NCBI GenBank assembly: GCA_002284895.1 | Contig: CP015605.1 | Coordinates: forward strand, 186,001-250,000 | Source of the DNA: Actinobacteria bacterium IMCC19121 | GTDB lineage: Bacteria; Actinomycetota; Actinomycetes; Nanopelagicales; Nanopelagicaceae | Reading direction: 5' to 3' | Length of the DNA: 64,000 nt | Part shown: positions 36,652-49,277 of the stretch, one piece after another | Layout: each line of letters starts with the position of its first letter | Numbering within the stretch: the first letter of the stretch is position 1 | The notes under the pieces: generated by a model | Database searches by the model: none | What the model saw: the letters and a program-made list of their open reading frames with translations, nothing else | What the model was told of the DNA's origin: nothing | Made by a program: the position numbers and the translations under genes

Positions 36652-38877
36652 CTATCCAAACAGCCGTGGGAATGTTGACGTGTGTGCAGTGCGCAATTCT
36701 TCTAGGGAAATAACACAATCGTTAATAGTCAGTGAATCCCCGCCGGTAGTGCCTAGCTTTGAAATTGCTATCGAGTACTTGGTAGAAAGTGCTTGTAGCT
36801 GTGAAACTTTGCTTGCATCTATTGCAATAATTACTCGTCCTGGAGTTTCACTTAAGAGATCAACGGCTGGATTTGAAAGAGAGATAGTGGCACCAACGCT
36901 ATGGCGCAAAACCATTTCAGTTAATCCGGCCGATAGTCCGCCTTGGCTCAAATCATGAGCGGCAGTAAAGAAAGCATTACCCTCTAGAAGTAGTTCAATC
37001 AGGCGCATTTCACGGGCTAAATCAGCATCTGGTGACTGTCCAACTCGCTGACCATGCAAGAAAGCCCATTCACTTCCCGCTAGATCTTCTTTTGTTTCTC
37101 CTAGTAAAAACAGTTCCAGGCCACTTGTCTTATAACTCATCGGTGTTCGCTTGCGAACATCTTGAATTACTCCCAAAACACCAATAACTGGTGTTGGCAA
37201 GATAGCAACTGCGCCTGTTTGGTTATAGAAAGATACATTGCCACCTGTAACAGGCAATCCCATCTCTAAACAACCATCGGCTAAGCCGCGTACAGATTCA
37301 GCAAACTGCCACATCACACCTGGGTCTTCAGGAGATCCAAAGTTAAGACAGTTAGTAACTGCAAGTGGTCTAGCACCAGCAGTTGCAATATTTCGTGCAG
37401 CTTCGGCTAGCGCAAGCTTTGCTCCTTGATAAGGATTTAAATATGACCAGTTTGCATTTGCATCCGTTGAGATTGCAACACCTAGATGTGTTGTCTCATC
37501 AAGTCGAACCATTCCTGAATCATCAGGCTGAGCTTGAATAGTATTTCCTTGAACATATTTATCGTATTGAGCTGTAACCCAGGATTTGTCTGCCAAGTTT
37601 GGCGTACCTGCAAGTTTAAGAACTGCAGCTTTTATTTCAGCTGCCCCGCTTGGCAAAGTAACATTTACTTTTTGTGAATTCACTTGATCGATGTATGCAG
37701 GCTGTGCAAGTGGACGGTTATAGACCGGACCTTCATGGGCCACAGTGCGCGGTGGAACATTGACGATTACCTCGCCATTCCATGTGATTTCTAATCTATC
37801 CCCATCAGTTACTTCTCCAATGACAGTAACTGTCACATCCCATTTCTTACAAATCTCTAAGAAGCGATTGATCTTGCTGGGTTCAACAATTGCACACATG
37901 CGCTCTTGTGACTCTGACATCAAAATCTCTTCAGGAGAAAGAGATGGGTCGCGCAAAGGAACCTTGTCCAGGGCTACTTTCATACCCCCGCTGCCACCTG
38001 AGGCTAATTCACTCGTTGCGCACGATAAGCCTGCTCCGCCAAGGTCTTGGATGCCGACAACTAAATCTTCAGCAAAGATTTCAAGGGAGCATTCGATCAA
38101 TACTTTTTCAACAAATGGATCTCCCACTTGAACACTTGGACGCTTGGTTGAACCACCAGCACCAAAAGTTTCCGAAGCTAAAACTGAAACTCCACCAATT
38201 CCATCTCCACCAGTCTTAGCGCCATAGAGAACTACAAGATTTCCAGCACCAGCAGCTTTAGCTAACTTAATATCGCTGTGCTTCATCACACCAACACATA
38301 GGGCGTTAACTAATGGATTACCAATATAAGTCTCATCAAAGACAACTTCGCCACCAATATTTGGTAGCCCTAAGCAGTTTCCATACCCACCAACACCAGC
38401 AACGATGCCCGGCAGAACTCTGCGAGTATCTGCAGCATCTGCTGGACCAAAACGCAAAGGATCCATCACTGCAATTGGTCGTGCACCCATCGTCAAAATA
38501 TCTCTCACGATTCCACCAACACCAGTTGCTGCGCCTTGATACGGTTCAATGAAAGAAGGATGGTTGTGTGATTCAATTTTGAAAGTTACTGCATAACCTT
38601 GACCAACATCAACAACTCCTGCATTTTCACCAATACCGACTAATAACGCATCAGACTTCGGTGCTTTTTCTCCAAATTGCTTCAAATGTACTTTTGATGA
38701 TTTATAAGAGCAGTGCTCAGACCACATCACTGAATACATAGCCAACTCAGATGAAGTTGGACGGCGACCTAAGATTTCTTTTATACGTGCATACTCATCA
38801 GGTTTTAAACCTAACTCAGCAAATGGCTGCAGGTTATCCGGAGTTGATTGGGCAATAAGGACAGTATCTAGCGCCAT
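36652..38877 (-). CDS. purL: Phosphoribosylformylglycinamidine synthase subunit II
   Basis: 741 aa, the short form that needs separate PurS and PurQ. Signatures: [11 protein letters not shown] near the N-terminus, [42 protein letters not shown] and, in the second half, [13 protein letters not shown] and [11 protein letters not shown]. Uses ATP to make FGAM from FGAR with ammonia channelled from PurQ. The start is one nt after the purQ stop. Confidence 0.96.
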   Translation of the reverse strand: MALDTVLIAQSTPDNLQPFAELGLKPDEYARIKEILGRRPTSSELAMYSVMWSEHCSYKSSKVHLKQFGEKAPKSDALLVGIGENAGVVDVGQGYAVTFKIESHNHPSFIEPYQGAATGVGGIVRDILTMGARPIAVMDPLRFGPADAADTRRVLPGIVAGVGGYGNCLGLPNIGGEVVFDETYIGNPLVNALCVGVMKHSDIKLAKAAGAGNLVVLYGAKTGGDGIGGVSVLASETFGAGGSTKRPSVQVGDPFVEKVLIECSLEIFAEDLVVGIQDLGGAGLSCATSELASGGSGGMKVALDKVPLRDPSLSPEEILMSESQERMCAIVEPSKINRFLEICKKWDVTVTVIGEVTDGDRLEITWNGEVIVNVPPRTVAHEGPVYNRPLAQPAYIDQVNSQKVNVTLPSGAAEIKAAVLKLAGTPNLADKSWVTAQYDKYVQGNTIQAQPDDSGMVRLDETTHLGVAISTDANANWSYLNPYQGAKLALAEAARNIATAGARPLAVTNCLNFGSPEDPGVMWQFAESVRGLADGCLEMGLPVTGGNVSFYNQTGAVAILPTPVIGVLGVIQDVRKRTPMSYKTSGLELFLLGETKEDLAGSEWAFLHGQRVGQSPDADLAREMRLIELLLEGNAFFTAAHDLSQGGLSAGLTEMVLRHSVGATISLSNPAVDLLSETPGRVIIAIDASKVSQLQALSTKYSIAISKLGTTGGDSLTINDCVISLEELRTAHTSTFPRLFG

Positions 38878-39546
38878 TTACTTCACCATCACATTGAGAA
38901 TAGAAGTAAAGAAACCAAGACCTTGAGCAGATGGCCCAGTTAGTTCATCAATTGCATGCTCTGGGTGAGGCATAAGCCCCACAACGTTTCCACGTGCATT
39001 AGTGATTCCTGCGATCAAATTCCTTGACCCGTTAGGGTTTTGGCCCACATACCTAGCAATAATTCTTCCTTCACCCTCTAGTTCAGCAAGGGTTTTATCA
39101 TCACATTGGAATGATCCCTCACCATTTTTAAGTGGAATAACAATCTTCTCGCCAGCCTTATAGGAAGAGGTCCAAGGTGTTGAGTTATTAACTATTTCAA
39201 TCTCTTGATCTCTGCAAAGGAAATGCAGATCTGAGTTGCGCGTTAGTGCACCTGGAAGCAAATGCGACTCACAGAGAACTTGAAAGCCATTACAAATTCC
39301 TAGAACTGGCATTCCTTTACCTGCAGCTTCAATTACTAACTGCATTACTGGTGCAAAGCGAGAAATTGCACCGCAGCGCAGATAGTCACCGTATGAAAAT
39401 CCGCCAGGCAAAATAACTGCATCCACGTTCTTTAAATCAGCATCTGCATGCCAAAGGGAAACAGCTTCTGACCCTCCTGCAACAACAGCCCGTGCAGCAT
39501 CTCGATCATCGAGTGTGCCCGGAAAAGTTATGACTCCAACGCGCAT
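38878..39546 (-). CDS. purQ: Phosphoribosylformylglycinamidine synthase, glutaminase subunit
   Basis: 222 aa class I glutamine amidotransferase. [14 protein letters not shown] is the family signature, the nucleophile is in [10 protein letters not shown], and the C-terminal PHPEHAID gives the His/Glu of the triad. Works with PurL and PurS as the FGAM synthase complex. Start overlaps the purS stop by one nt. Confidence 0.96.
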   Translation of the reverse strand: MRVGVITFPGTLDDRDAARAVVAGGSEAVSLWHADADLKNVDAVILPGGFSYGDYLRCGAISRFAPVMQLVIEAAGKGMPVLGICNGFQVLCESHLLPGALTRNSDLHFLCRDQEIEIVNNSTPWTSSYKAGEKIVIPLKNGEGSFQCDDKTLAELEGEGRIIARYVGQNPNGSRNLIAGITNARGNVVGLMPHPEHAIDELTGPSAQGLGFFTSILNVMVK

Positions 39547-39791
39547 TACTTTTCAACTCTCACAACATAGTTTTCAATAACTGGATTAGAAAGTAAAACT
39601 TCAGCAGCTTTTTCAATTTCAGCTAACTGAGCAGCCGTTGGCTCACCTTCAACTTCAATTTCAAATCGCTTTCCTTGGCGCACTGATTTAGCAAAAGAGA
39701 ATCCAAGGCGAGGTAGAGCTGATGCAACAGCGTTACCTTGTGGGTCAAGAATCTCTGGCTTCAACATCACATCAACCACGATCTTTGCCAT
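39546..39791 (-). CDS. purS: Phosphoribosylformylglycinamidine synthase subunit PurS
   Basis: 81 aa from the ATG at 39791; AAGGAG is 9 nt upstream, while an ATG two codons earlier would be only 3 nt away. [22 protein letters not shown] and the C-terminal [13 protein letters not shown] are diagnostic. It bridges PurL and PurQ. Confidence 0.94.
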   Translation of the reverse strand: MAKIVVDVMLKPEILDPQGNAVASALPRLGFSFAKSVRQGKRFEIEVEGEPTAAQLAEIEKAAEVLLSNPVIENYVVRVEK

Positions 39792-39809
39792 TGTCATATT
39801 CTCCTTTAG

Positions 39810-40691
39810 TTAGAACTTGCTGCCAGTTAAACGATAAAAAGCTTCTTCATAACGTTGTGCCGTCTTTTCTACAATCTCTGCTGGAAGCTCAGGTGGTGGG
39901 CTATTTCTATCCCATCCACTGGCTACGAGGTAGTCACGTAAAAACTGCTTATCAAATGAGGGCTGTGTACCACCTGGCACCCATGTGGATTGATCCCAAA
40001 ACCTAGATGAATCAGGGGTTAGAGCCTCATCGCCCAAAACAATTGCCCCGGCCAAATTTCGTCCAAATTCGAATTTAGTATCAGCCAAAATAATGCCCCG
40101 GCTCTTAGCAAAATCTGCTGCAGTGTCATAGAGCTTTAAAGTTAAATCGCGCAGCTCGGCTGCATCCTTGGCACCAACAATCTTTGATGCAGTATCAAAA
40201 TCAATGTTTATGTCGTGATCACCAATCTCTGCCTTTGTTGCTGGTGTGAAAACGCTGTTAGGAAGCTCTGATCCATCTAGTAATCCTGCGGGAAGAACAT
40301 TGCCACACACTGCACTATTTTCTTTATATTCACTCCAACCACTGCCAGTTAAATACCCACGTGCAACACATTCAATTGCAAACATCTCTAGTGGTTGAAC
40401 AATAATTGCGCGATCTTCCACAATTTCTGGAACATCAGTTGAAACAATATGGTTCGGAATTATGTCTTCTAGTAAATCAAACCAAAATAAAGATAGTTGT
40501 GTGAGTACTGCGCCCTTACCTGGTATCTCTGTCGGCATTACCCAGTCATAAGCAGAGATGCGATCAGATGCTACGAGTAAGATGTTTCCTAAATCATTTG
40601 TGTATAGGTCTCGTACTTTTCCGGTGCGCAGGTGTGTCCACCCAGGAATCATCGGTGCTGGCGGTGGACCAGCTGGGCCGAAGCCGCTCAC
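39810..40691 (-). CDS. purC: Phosphoribosylaminoimidazole-succinocarboxamide synthase
   Basis: 293 aa, the longer actinobacterial form. GKVRDLY (about 24-30), SDRISAYDWVMP, ECVARGYLTGSGWSEY and DTKFEFGRN are SAICAR synthetase signatures. Joins aspartate to CAIR with ATP (step 8). The start overlaps the purB stop by 4 nt. Confidence 0.95.
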   Translation of the reverse strand: MSGFGPAGPPPAPMIPGWTHLRTGKVRDLYTNDLGNILLVASDRISAYDWVMPTEIPGKGAVLTQLSLFWFDLLEDIIPNHIVSTDVPEIVEDRAIIVQPLEMFAIECVARGYLTGSGWSEYKENSAVCGNVLPAGLLDGSELPNSVFTPATKAEIGDHDINIDFDTASKIVGAKDAAELRDLTLKLYDTAADFAKSRGIILADTKFEFGRNLAGAIVLGDEALTPDSSRFWDQSTWVPGGTQPSFDKQFLRDYLVASGWDRNSPPPELPAEIVEKTAQRYEEAFYRLTGSKF

Positions 40692-42109
40692 CTAATAGAG
40701 CCGGGCTTGTACTGCACTGCGGCAGGGTGCGCGGAAGTAATCGCGCCAATGCGACTAACAACTCGAGCAACTTGTTGGCGAGCTTCGCCAGTAAATTCAA
40801 GTGGGGTACTAATCAATACATCTAATGCTGCGCGATCAAGTGGTAGACGATCATCTTCAGCTAAATCATCTAGAAGTGAGTTCTTCTTTCCTTCACGCAT
40901 TCCGAGTGCTGCTTTAACTGCATGTTCTTTAATTACTTCATGGGCAACTTCACGGCCAACGCCGGCCTTAACAGCTGCCATTAAAATCTTTGTTGTGGCC
41001 AAGAAAGGCAGATAACGTTCTAATTCAGCTGCAATTACTGCTGGAAATGCTCCGAACTCATCTAGAACTGTGAGCATGGTTTCTAGAAGGCCATCAATTG
41101 CATAGAAAGCATCAGGCATTGCAACACGGCGAACTACAGAACAAGAAACATCGCCTTCATTCCATTGATCTCCAGCTAATTCGCTGACCATTGATGCATA
41201 TCCACGAAGCACAACTGCTAAACCATTTACTCGCTCACACGAGCGTGTGTTCATCTTGTGTGGCATTGCACTGCTACCAACTTGGCCAGCTTTAAATCCT
41301 TCAGTGACAAGTTCGGCTCCTGCCATAAGGCGAATTGATGTAGCAAGAGATGAAGGAGATGAAGCTAGTTGAACAAGAGTTGTGACAACATCATAATCAA
41401 AAGAGCGAGGATAGATCTGACCGGTTGAATCTAGAACACGGTTGAAGCCAAGCTCTTTTGCAATTGTGTTTTCTAATTTCGCATGTGCATCTGTTGAACC
41501 AAGTAAGTCAATTGAATCTTGCGCAGTTCCAACTGGACCCTTTATGCCACGCATTGGGTAGCGATCTTGCAAAGCAGTTAAGCGCTCATAAGCAAAGAGT
41601 AATTCTTCGCCAGCTGAAGCAAATCTTTTTCCTAAAGTTGTTATCTGTGCTGGAACATTATGTGAACGTCCTGCAACTGGTTGGCCTGCATATTGCGTTG
41701 CGCGTTCTGCTAATCGTGCAAGAAGAGTGACAACTTTGTCATGAACGACTTCAAGTCCATTGCGGATTTGAAGAGCTTCAATGTTTTCTGTTAAATCTCG
41801 GCTGGTCATACCTGCATGGATTGCTTCATGGCCAGCCAAAGCGTTGAATTCTTCAATGCGGGCTTTCACATCATGACGCGTCTTCTTTTCACGGGCATCA
41901 ATGGAAGCTAAATCCACCTGTGTAATTACCTTTTCGTAATCTGTAATTACATCCTTGGAGATTGCGTGGCCTAATGTTGATTGAGCACGCATTACTGCGA
42001 TCCAGAGCTTTCTTTCAGCGATAATTTTTGCTTCAGGTGCGAAGATTTCACGCATCGCAGCTGATGCATAACGGTTAGCGAGAAGGCTCACGGCCGAATT
42101 ATCCTTCAT
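40688..42109 (-). CDS. purB: Adenylosuccinate lyase
   Basis: 473 aa fumarase/aspartase-family lyase. The signature loop GSSAMPHKMN with RSCERVNG, and GRSHNVPAQ as the second catalytic region are visible. Releases fumarate in both AICAR and AMP formation. The stop lies inside the purC start; upstream purD ends directly at this start. Confidence 0.95.
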   Translation of the reverse strand: MKDNSAVSLLANRYASAAMREIFAPEAKIIAERKLWIAVMRAQSTLGHAISKDVITDYEKVITQVDLASIDAREKKTRHDVKARIEEFNALAGHEAIHAGMTSRDLTENIEALQIRNGLEVVHDKVVTLLARLAERATQYAGQPVAGRSHNVPAQITTLGKRFASAGEELLFAYERLTALQDRYPMRGIKGPVGTAQDSIDLLGSTDAHAKLENTIAKELGFNRVLDSTGQIYPRSFDYDVVTTLVQLASSPSSLATSIRLMAGAELVTEGFKAGQVGSSAMPHKMNTRSCERVNGLAVVLRGYASMVSELAGDQWNEGDVSCSVVRRVAMPDAFYAIDGLLETMLTVLDEFGAFPAVIAAELERYLPFLATTKILMAAVKAGVGREVAHEVIKEHAVKAALGMREGKKNSLLDDLAEDDRLPLDRAALDVLISTPLEFTGEARQQVARVVSRIGAITSAHPAAVQYKPGSIR

Positions 42110-43354
42110 TTAATTGCCCTTCTCTGCCACCGACGCATTGAGCGCGATATCGGTTCGATAGAAGGATCCATCAAGTGAGATGTGGCTGATTGCCCGATAA
42201 GCACGATCGCGAGCTTCAGTTAAATCACTGCCCGTGCCGGTAACAGTAAGCACTCGGCCACCTGATGAGACTAAGCCTTTTTCACTGTGAGTTGTGCCTG
42301 CATGAAAAATTGAAACCTTTTCAATCGCTGGAAATTCTCCAATTACACCGCCTACTGCGGGAGATGCTGGATATCCATCGCTAGCTAATACAACTGTTAC
42401 CGCAGATTCATCACTCCATTGCAAAGTAACGCCTTCTAGATTTCTCGTTGCTGCTTTATAGAGAAGTTGTGCCAATGGAGTTTTCAAAAGGGGAATTAAC
42501 ACTTGAGTCTCTGGATCTCCAAAGCGCGCGTTAAATTCAATAACGCGAGTTCCGTGATCAGTTAATGAAAGACCTGCATAGAGTAAACCAACAAATGGTG
42601 TGCCACGTGCTGCCATTTCAGCAATCATGGGTGCAAGAACTTTCTTATGCGTGTCTTCAATAATGTCTGATGGCGCCCAAGGAAGTGGTGAGTACGCACC
42701 CATTCCCCCAGTATTTGGTCCCTGATCACCATTGAGCGCGCGTTTAAAATCTTGCGCTGGTTGCATGGCAATAACTGTTTTGCCATCGCTAATTCCAAAG
42801 AGTGAAACTTCTGGACCATCTAAGAACTCTTCAATAACTACTCGCTTGCAAGATAATGCGTGATCTAGGGCTTCTTGGCGATCTCTTGTAACAACAACGC
42901 CTTTGCCTGCAGCTAAACCATCATCTTTAACTACATATGGCGCACCAAAAGTATCGAGCGCCTTTTCAATCTCAGCTTGAGTTGTGCAGGTAAAACTATG
43001 GGCGGTTGGCACACCAGCATCTGCCATCACCTCTTTTGCAAAGTTTTTAGAGCCCTCTAATTGAGCTGCCGCCTTAGATGGGCCAAAGACAGATATTCCA
43101 GCGGCCCGCAGCAGATCTGCAGCCCCATTTACTAATGGAACCTCAGGACCAATAACTACTAATTCAACATCAAGTTTTTGTGCCAAATCTAGAATTGCTT
43201 GGTTATCACTTATTACTAATGGATAACATGGTGCAAATTGCGCAATCCCTGGATTACCTGGTGCAACATGTAGTTGTGTGCACTCTGGATCTGCGTGTAG
43301 TCCTAGTCCTAAGGCGTGTTCGCGACCGCCGCTTCCGACTAGGAGGATTTTCAT
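42110..43354 (-). CDS. purD: Phosphoribosylamine--glycine ligase (GAR synthetase)
   Basis: 414 aa ATP-grasp ligase (step 2). VGSGGREHALG at the N-terminus, GPSKAAAQLEGSKNFAKEVM, YVVKDDGLAAGKGVVV, EEFLDGPEVSLF and the family signature FNARFGDPETQ are visible. No fused PurN/PurM domains. Confidence 0.96.
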   Translation of the reverse strand: MKILLVGSGGREHALGLGLHADPECTQLHVAPGNPGIAQFAPCYPLVISDNQAILDLAQKLDVELVVIGPEVPLVNGAADLLRAAGISVFGPSKAAAQLEGSKNFAKEVMADAGVPTAHSFTCTTQAEIEKALDTFGAPYVVKDDGLAAGKGVVVTRDRQEALDHALSCKRVVIEEFLDGPEVSLFGISDGKTVIAMQPAQDFKRALNGDQGPNTGGMGAYSPLPWAPSDIIEDTHKKVLAPMIAEMAARGTPFVGLLYAGLSLTDHGTRVIEFNARFGDPETQVLIPLLKTPLAQLLYKAATRNLEGVTLQWSDESAVTVVLASDGYPASPAVGGVIGEFPAIEKVSIFHAGTTHSEKGLVSSGGRVLTVTGTGSDLTEARDRAYRAISHISLDGSFYRTDIALNASVAEKGN

Positions 43355-43357
43355 TTC

Positions 43358-44668
<1,311 letters not shown>

Positions 44669-44671
44669 TTA

Positions 44672-45706
44672 TTACTTAAGTGATGAAGTTCCTGTTGAGC
44701 GAAGATCTTCACAAGCATGTACAACACGAGCAGCCATGCCAGCTTCAGCAGCCTTACCCCACGCACGTGGGTCATAAGCCTTCTTGTTGCCAACTTCGCC
44801 GTCAATTTTTAACACACCGTCATAGTTCTTAAGCATGTGATCAACAACTGGGCGAGTAAAGGCGTATTGAGTATCTGTATCAACATTCATCTTAATAACG
44901 CCGTAATCAAGGGATTCGCGGATCTCTGAAAGAAGTGAGCCAGAACCACCGTGGAAAACCAAGTCCATTGGCTTGCTTCCAGCGGCAAGACCTAACTTCT
45001 TTGTTACTGCTTCTTGAAGTGTTGCCAGAATCTTTGGTTGCAAAACAACGTTTCCTGGCTTGTAAACACCATGGACGTTTCCAAATGTTGCAGCTACTAG
45101 GTAACGAGCATTTGCATCTGTTCCAAGTGTTTCAACGGTGAGAAGGGCATCTTCAGGAGTTGAGTAGAGCTTGGCATCATGCTTTGCTTCAATGCCATCT
45201 TCTTCTCCACCAACAACACCAATTTCAATTTCAAGAATTGTCTTTGCAGCAACAGACATCGTCAACATTTCCTTTGCGATGCGCATGTTTTCTTTCATAT
45301 CAACTGCAGAGCCATCCCACATGTGTGAGTTAAATAGTGGAGCCTTACCTGACTTAAGGCGATCTGCGCCAAATGCAAGAAGCGGACGCATGAAGCCATC
45401 AAGCTTTTCTGCTGGGCAGTGATCTGTGTGAATACCAATATTTACTTTGTAGTTCTTAGCAACAACATGTGCGAACTCAGCAAGTGCAACTGCGCCATCA
45501 ACCATGTTCTTAACTGTTGAACCTGAAGCGTATTCAGCCCCGCCCCAAGAAAATTGAATGATTCCATCTGACTCTGCTTCGGCAAAACCACGAATAGCAG
45601 CGATGAGTGTTTGTGATGATGAAACGTTAATTGCTGGGTATGCAAAAGCGCCTTTCTTGGCGCGATCCAACATATCTGCATAAATTTCTGGGGTTGCAAT
45701 TGGCAC
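44672..45706 (-). CDS. fba: Class II fructose-bisphosphate aldolase
   Basis: 344 aa zinc aldolase of glycolysis/gluconeogenesis. NIGIHTDHCPAEK (catalytic Asp and Zn ligands), EIEIGVVGGEEDGIE and HGGSGSL are the family landmarks; this is the longer class IIA form. Start is GTG at 45706 with AGGAG about 8 nt before it. Upstream gene is the small ORF whose terminator ends about 109 nt away, so fba likely has its own promoter. Confidence 0.96.
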   Translation of the reverse strand: MPIATPEIYADMLDRAKKGAFAYPAINVSSSQTLIAAIRGFAEAESDGIIQFSWGGAEYASGSTVKNMVDGAVALAEFAHVVAKNYKVNIGIHTDHCPAEKLDGFMRPLLAFGADRLKSGKAPLFNSHMWDGSAVDMKENMRIAKEMLTMSVAAKTILEIEIGVVGGEEDGIEAKHDAKLYSTPEDALLTVETLGTDANARYLVAATFGNVHGVYKPGNVVLQPKILATLQEAVTKKLGLAAGSKPMDLVFHGGSGSLLSEIRESLDYGVIKMNVDTDTQYAFTRPVVDHMLKNYDGVLKIDGEVGNKKAYDPRAWGKAAEAGMAARVVHACEDLRSTGTSSLK

Positions 45707-45814
45707 GATGACTCCTAGTTACTTGGTGTAATCCCTAAAAGCGAGTGCATCTTTGAACCGTCTAGAGGCTTACGGCCAATCCTCTCACTTTGGCCCGAAT
45801 CCCACAAAAGAGGC

Positions 45815-45850
45815 GCGAAAAAGCCCCTGGATCGGGTGGACCAGGGGCTT
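45815..45850 (-). terminator. Intrinsic terminator behind the small ORF
   Basis: Perfect 10-bp stem: AAGCCCCTGG (45821-45830) and CCAGGGGCTT (45841-45850) with a 10-nt loop. Read on the minus strand the stem is followed by a T-run (complement of GAAAAA, 45817-45822). No T-run on the plus side, so it serves minus-strand transcription from the small ORF at 45866-45973. Confidence 0.85.
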
Positions 45851-45865
45851 AATTCATAGACCTAT

Positions 45866-45973
45866 CTAGATGTAGGTCTTAAAGACCGAGCCCGCAAAAC
45901 GGAACAGGGCTGAGACCAATGTGGCATTGCCGAAGAACTTAAATATCAACAAGAAGATTGACGTTATTCCCAT
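45866..45973 (-). CDS. Small hydrophobic cationic protein of 35 residues
   Basis: ATG at 45973 preceded by a full AAAGGAGGT ribosome site (spacing 7 nt) and stop TAG at 45868-45866; 16 nt later a strong terminator. The peptide starts MGITSIFLLIFKFFGNATLV and goes on SALFRFAGSVFKTYI: one hydrophobic helix, net positive, no acidic residues. Both the perfect ribosome site and the private terminator argue for a real expressed small gene. No family recognised. Divergent from acs. Confidence 0.62.
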   Translation of the reverse strand: MGITSIFLLIFKFFGNATLVSALFRFAGSVFKTYI

Positions 45974-46081
45974 GTGTGAGACCTCCTTTCGTGTTTGGCA
46001 TTCTGGATGCCCCGAAACTGTGAGAACTACCCCAACCAAAACTCTGTTGATAACTGGCTATGAAAGGTAATCTCTCTATTT

Positions 46082-48043
46082 ATGAGCCAAGACCATGAGT
46101 CCTTAGAAAACTTATTGAGCGAAGATCGCCATTTCCCGCCAACTGCGCAGTTTGCTGCAGCTGCTAATGCGCAGCCTGATCTTTATGCTCGTGCTGAAAA
46201 AGATCGCCTAGCTTTTTGGGATGAACAAGCACAATCATTGCAATGGGATACACCTTGGAATAAAACTTTGGATTGGCAATCTCCCTACGCCAAATGGTTT
46301 ATCGGTGGAAAATTAAACGCCTCAGTGAATGCACTTGACCGACATGTGAGTGAAGGCCGCGGAAGCCGTGTTGCTTTTCATTTTGAAGGCGAACCTGGAG
46401 ACACACGCACAATCACTTATGCCGAGTTGTTAACTGAAGTTAAGAAAACAGCTAATGCATTAATTGAACTTGGAGTTAAAGCCGGCGATCGCGTCGCAAT
46501 CTATATGCCAATGATTCCAGAGGCTGCAGTTGCAATGTTGGCTTGTGCACGCATTGGTGCACCGCACTCGGTTGTCTTTGGTGGTTTTTCTGCAGATGCC
46601 TTGTTGTCTCGTATTCAAGATGCCGATGCAAAAATAGTTATTACCGCCGATGGTGGATTTAGAAAAGGTGCTGCTTTTGCATTAAAGCCTGCAGTTGATG
46701 AAGCGCTTAAAGGTAAACACAATGTTGAAAAAGTTTTAGTTGTTCAACGCACTAAACAAGAAACTGCTTGGACTGAGCGCGATGTTTGGTGGCATGAAAT
46801 TGTTGGTCGTCAATCAAGTGAACATGTGGCAGAAAGCTTTGATTCTGAGCACCCACTCTTCATTTTGTATACCTCGGGCACCACAGCTAAGCCAAAGGGT
46901 ATTTTTCACACAACTGGCGGTTATTTAACTCAAGTTGCCTATACCCACAAAATGGTTTTCGACATTAAACCTGAAACTGATGTTTATTGGTGCACAGCAG
47001 ATGTTGGTTGGGTAACTGGTCATTCATACATCGTCTATGGGCCGCTTATTAATGGTGCGACGCAGGTGATGTATGAAGGAACTCCAGATACACCGCATAA
47101 GGGACGTATCTTTGAATTAATCGCTAAATATGGCGCCACTATTTTGTATACAGCGCCAACACTTATTCGCACATGGATGAAGTGGGGCGATGAATTTCCT
47201 CAAGCACATGATCTTTCATCACTTCGTTTACTGGGCTCTGTTGGTGAACCAATTAACCCTGAAGCATGGATGTGGTACCGGGAAATTATTGGTGGAAACC
47301 GTTGTCCAATTGTTGACACATGGTGGCAAACTGAAACTGGTGCAATCATGATTTCACCATTGCCTGGAGTAACTGCAACTAAACCAGGTTCAGCAATGAC
47401 TGCCCTTCCTGGAATTAGCGCCAAAGTTGTTGATGACAATGCTGGTGAAGTTGGCAACGGACATGGTGGATATTTAATTCTTGATCAACCCTGGCCATCA
47501 ATGCTGCGCGGTATTTGGGGTGAGGATGAACGATATAAAGAAACATATTGGTCTCGCTTTGAAGGAATTTACTTTGCAGGCGATGGCGCAAAGCTTGATA
47601 ATGATGGTGCGATCTGGTTATTAGGCCGAGTCGATGATGTTATGAACGTTTCTGGTCACCGCATTTCAACTACTGAAGTTGAGTCTGCACTCGTTTCTCA
47701 TGAATCAGTTGCAGAAGCCGCCGTTGTTGGCGCTGCAGATGCAATGACGGGGCAAGGAATTGTGGCCTTCGTGATTTTGCGTGGAGGAATCGAGCACGCT
47801 GATGGTGATGAACTCAATAAAGCGCTACGTAATCACGTTGCTAAAGAAATTGGCGCAATCGCTAAGCCTCGTCAGATCTTGATTGTGAATGAGCTTCCCA
47901 AGACTCGAAGTGGCAAAATCATGCGCAGACTTCTCAAAGATGTGGCTGAAAACCGAGTAGTGGGAGATGCAACAACCTTGGCTGATCCAAATGTTATGAA
48001 GTTGATTTCAGAGGGCTTACAGAGCGCAAAATCTGAGGATTAA
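46082..48043 (+). CDS. acs: Acetyl-CoA synthetase
   Basis: 653 aa AMP-forming ligase of acetate. Motifs: [12 protein letters not shown] (P-loop), [32 protein letters not shown], and [24 protein letters not shown] near the end holds the acetylatable catalytic Lys. TAATCT lies 8 nt before the ATG with no ribosome site, so it may be leaderless. The 3' end overlaps the TlpA gene by 4 nt. Confidence 0.97.
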   Translation: MSQDHESLENLLSEDRHFPPTAQFAAAANAQPDLYARAEKDRLAFWDEQAQSLQWDTPWNKTLDWQSPYAKWFIGGKLNASVNALDRHVSEGRGSRVAFHFEGEPGDTRTITYAELLTEVKKTANALIELGVKAGDRVAIYMPMIPEAAVAMLACARIGAPHSVVFGGFSADALLSRIQDADAKIVITADGGFRKGAAFALKPAVDEALKGKHNVEKVLVVQRTKQETAWTERDVWWHEIVGRQSSEHVAESFDSEHPLFILYTSGTTAKPKGIFHTTGGYLTQVAYTHKMVFDIKPETDVYWCTADVGWVTGHSYIVYGPLINGATQVMYEGTPDTPHKGRIFELIAKYGATILYTAPTLIRTWMKWGDEFPQAHDLSSLRLLGSVGEPINPEAWMWYREIIGGNRCPIVDTWWQTETGAIMISPLPGVTATKPGSAMTALPGISAKVVDDNAGEVGNGHGGYLILDQPWPSMLRGIWGEDERYKETYWSRFEGIYFAGDGAKLDNDGAIWLLGRVDDVMNVSGHRISTTEVESALVSHESVAEAAVVGAADAMTGQGIVAFVILRGGIEHADGDELNKALRNHVAKEIGAIAKPRQILIVNELPKTRSGKIMRRLLKDVAENRVVGDATTLADPNVMKLISEGLQSAKSED

Positions 48044-48564
48044 AGCTTCACCCCTAAGTGCTTAGATGTAAGTGAAATCAATTCAATTTCATTTTTCAGC
48101 ACGCCAATATGTTTATAGGCCACGCTTCCATCGGGTGCAATAAACCATGTGACCGGAACTCCCATTCCAAAGTAAGCCCGGGATTTGCCATCTGCATCAA
48201 AAAGATTGGGCCAAGTAATTCCATTGTTTTCTACAAACTTACGACCATCTTCAATAGAAGCCTCTTCAACATCAACACCTATTAATAAAACTTTGCCTTG
48301 AGCTTTTTCATAGAAAGAGCGCAGGATTGGCATCTCTTCTTTACATGGACCACACCATGATCCCCACACATTAATAATTGCCGGACCCTTGATTGAATCT
48401 ACTGATGCACCAACACCACCATCTAAACAATCCAACACTAATGAATCTTGTGTTGTACTACTTGAAATACTTTCACAGGAAACAACTTGCCCAGCTACTT
48501 TTTCTGAAGGCGAAGAACATCCGGCAAGTAGCAACACTGCAACTGCAATAGCTGCTCTCTTCAT
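48040..48564 (-). CDS. TlpA/ResA-like thioredoxin lipoprotein
   Basis: 174 aa. Lipoprotein signal with lipobox LLAGC (Cys16), then a thioredoxin fold with [13 protein letters not shown] (redox CGPC at 71-74) and [20 protein letters not shown]. Likely reduces exported cysteines, for example for cytochrome c or CuA maturation. Two extra Cys (about 30 and 46) are upstream of the active site. Overlaps nth by 4 nt. Confidence 0.88.
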   Translation of the reverse strand: MKRAAIAVAVLLLAGCSSPSEKVAGQVVSCESISSSTTQDSLVLDCLDGGVGASVDSIKGPAIINVWGSWCGPCKEEMPILRSFYEKAQGKVLLIGVDVEEASIEDGRKFVENNGITWPNLFDADGKSRAYFGMGVPVTWFIAPDGSVAYKHIGVLKNEIELISLTSKHLGVKL

Positions 48565-49259
48565 CGAAAATCCTTATCTGTCTTGACTAACAACTTTGCC
48601 TTTGCGACATCCATTTCACCGATACCAACGCTAGGGCATATTTTTGCAACAGGGCATGCCCCGCAGGCAGGCTTGCGTGAATGACAGATTCTCCGACCAT
48701 GCCAAATCATTCGCTGTGACAAGTTTGTCCATTCTTTTTGAGGGATTAACTCACCAACTATACGTTCTACTTTTACTGGATCCATTTCTTTAGTCCAACC
48801 AAAGCGACGAGATAAGCGACCAAAATGTGTATCGACTGTGATTCCAGGAATATCAAACGCATGACCTAAAACTACGTTTGCAGTTTTGCGACCAACACCT
48901 GGCAAAGTAATTAACTCTTCAAGAGTGCTGGGAACTTCACCGTTAAATTCCTCGACTAATTTGATTCCTATTCCCTTTATATGGCGGGCTTTCGCACGAT
49001 AAAAACCAGTTTGAAACACCAGTTCTTCGAGCTGATGAATATCTGCTCCTGCATAAGCTTTTGCAGTCTTATACTTCTTAAACAGAGCTGGGGTAATGGT
49101 GTTAACTCTCTTATCTGTGCACTGCGCGCTCAATACTGTCGCAACTATTAACTCCAGCGGATTCTTAAAATCTAGTTCACATCGGATCTCTGGGTAGGTC
49201 TTGCTCAGAATTCGATACACAGCCCGAGCCTCTTTGCGGGTTTCACTATCTGCGGGCAT
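48561..49259 (-). CDS. nth: Endonuclease III
   Basis: 232 aa DNA glycosylase/AP lyase for oxidised pyrimidines. The HhH motif [14 protein letters not shown] (Lys) and the catalytic Asp in [11 protein letters not shown] are present; the Fe-S cluster is intact as Cys-x6-Cys-x2-Cys-x5-Cys ([19 protein letters not shown]). Divergent from the Crp-type gene with an 18-nt gap. Confidence 0.95.
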   Translation of the reverse strand: MPADSETRKEARAVYRILSKTYPEIRCELDFKNPLELIVATVLSAQCTDKRVNTITPALFKKYKTAKAYAGADIHQLEELVFQTGFYRAKARHIKGIGIKLVEEFNGEVPSTLEELITLPGVGRKTANVVLGHAFDIPGITVDTHFGRLSRRFGWTKEMDPVKVERIVGELIPQKEWTNLSQRMIWHGRRICHSRKPACGACPVAKICPSVGIGEMDVAKAKLLVKTDKDFR

Positions 49260-49277
49260 GAGGCTAAAGTACTACCC

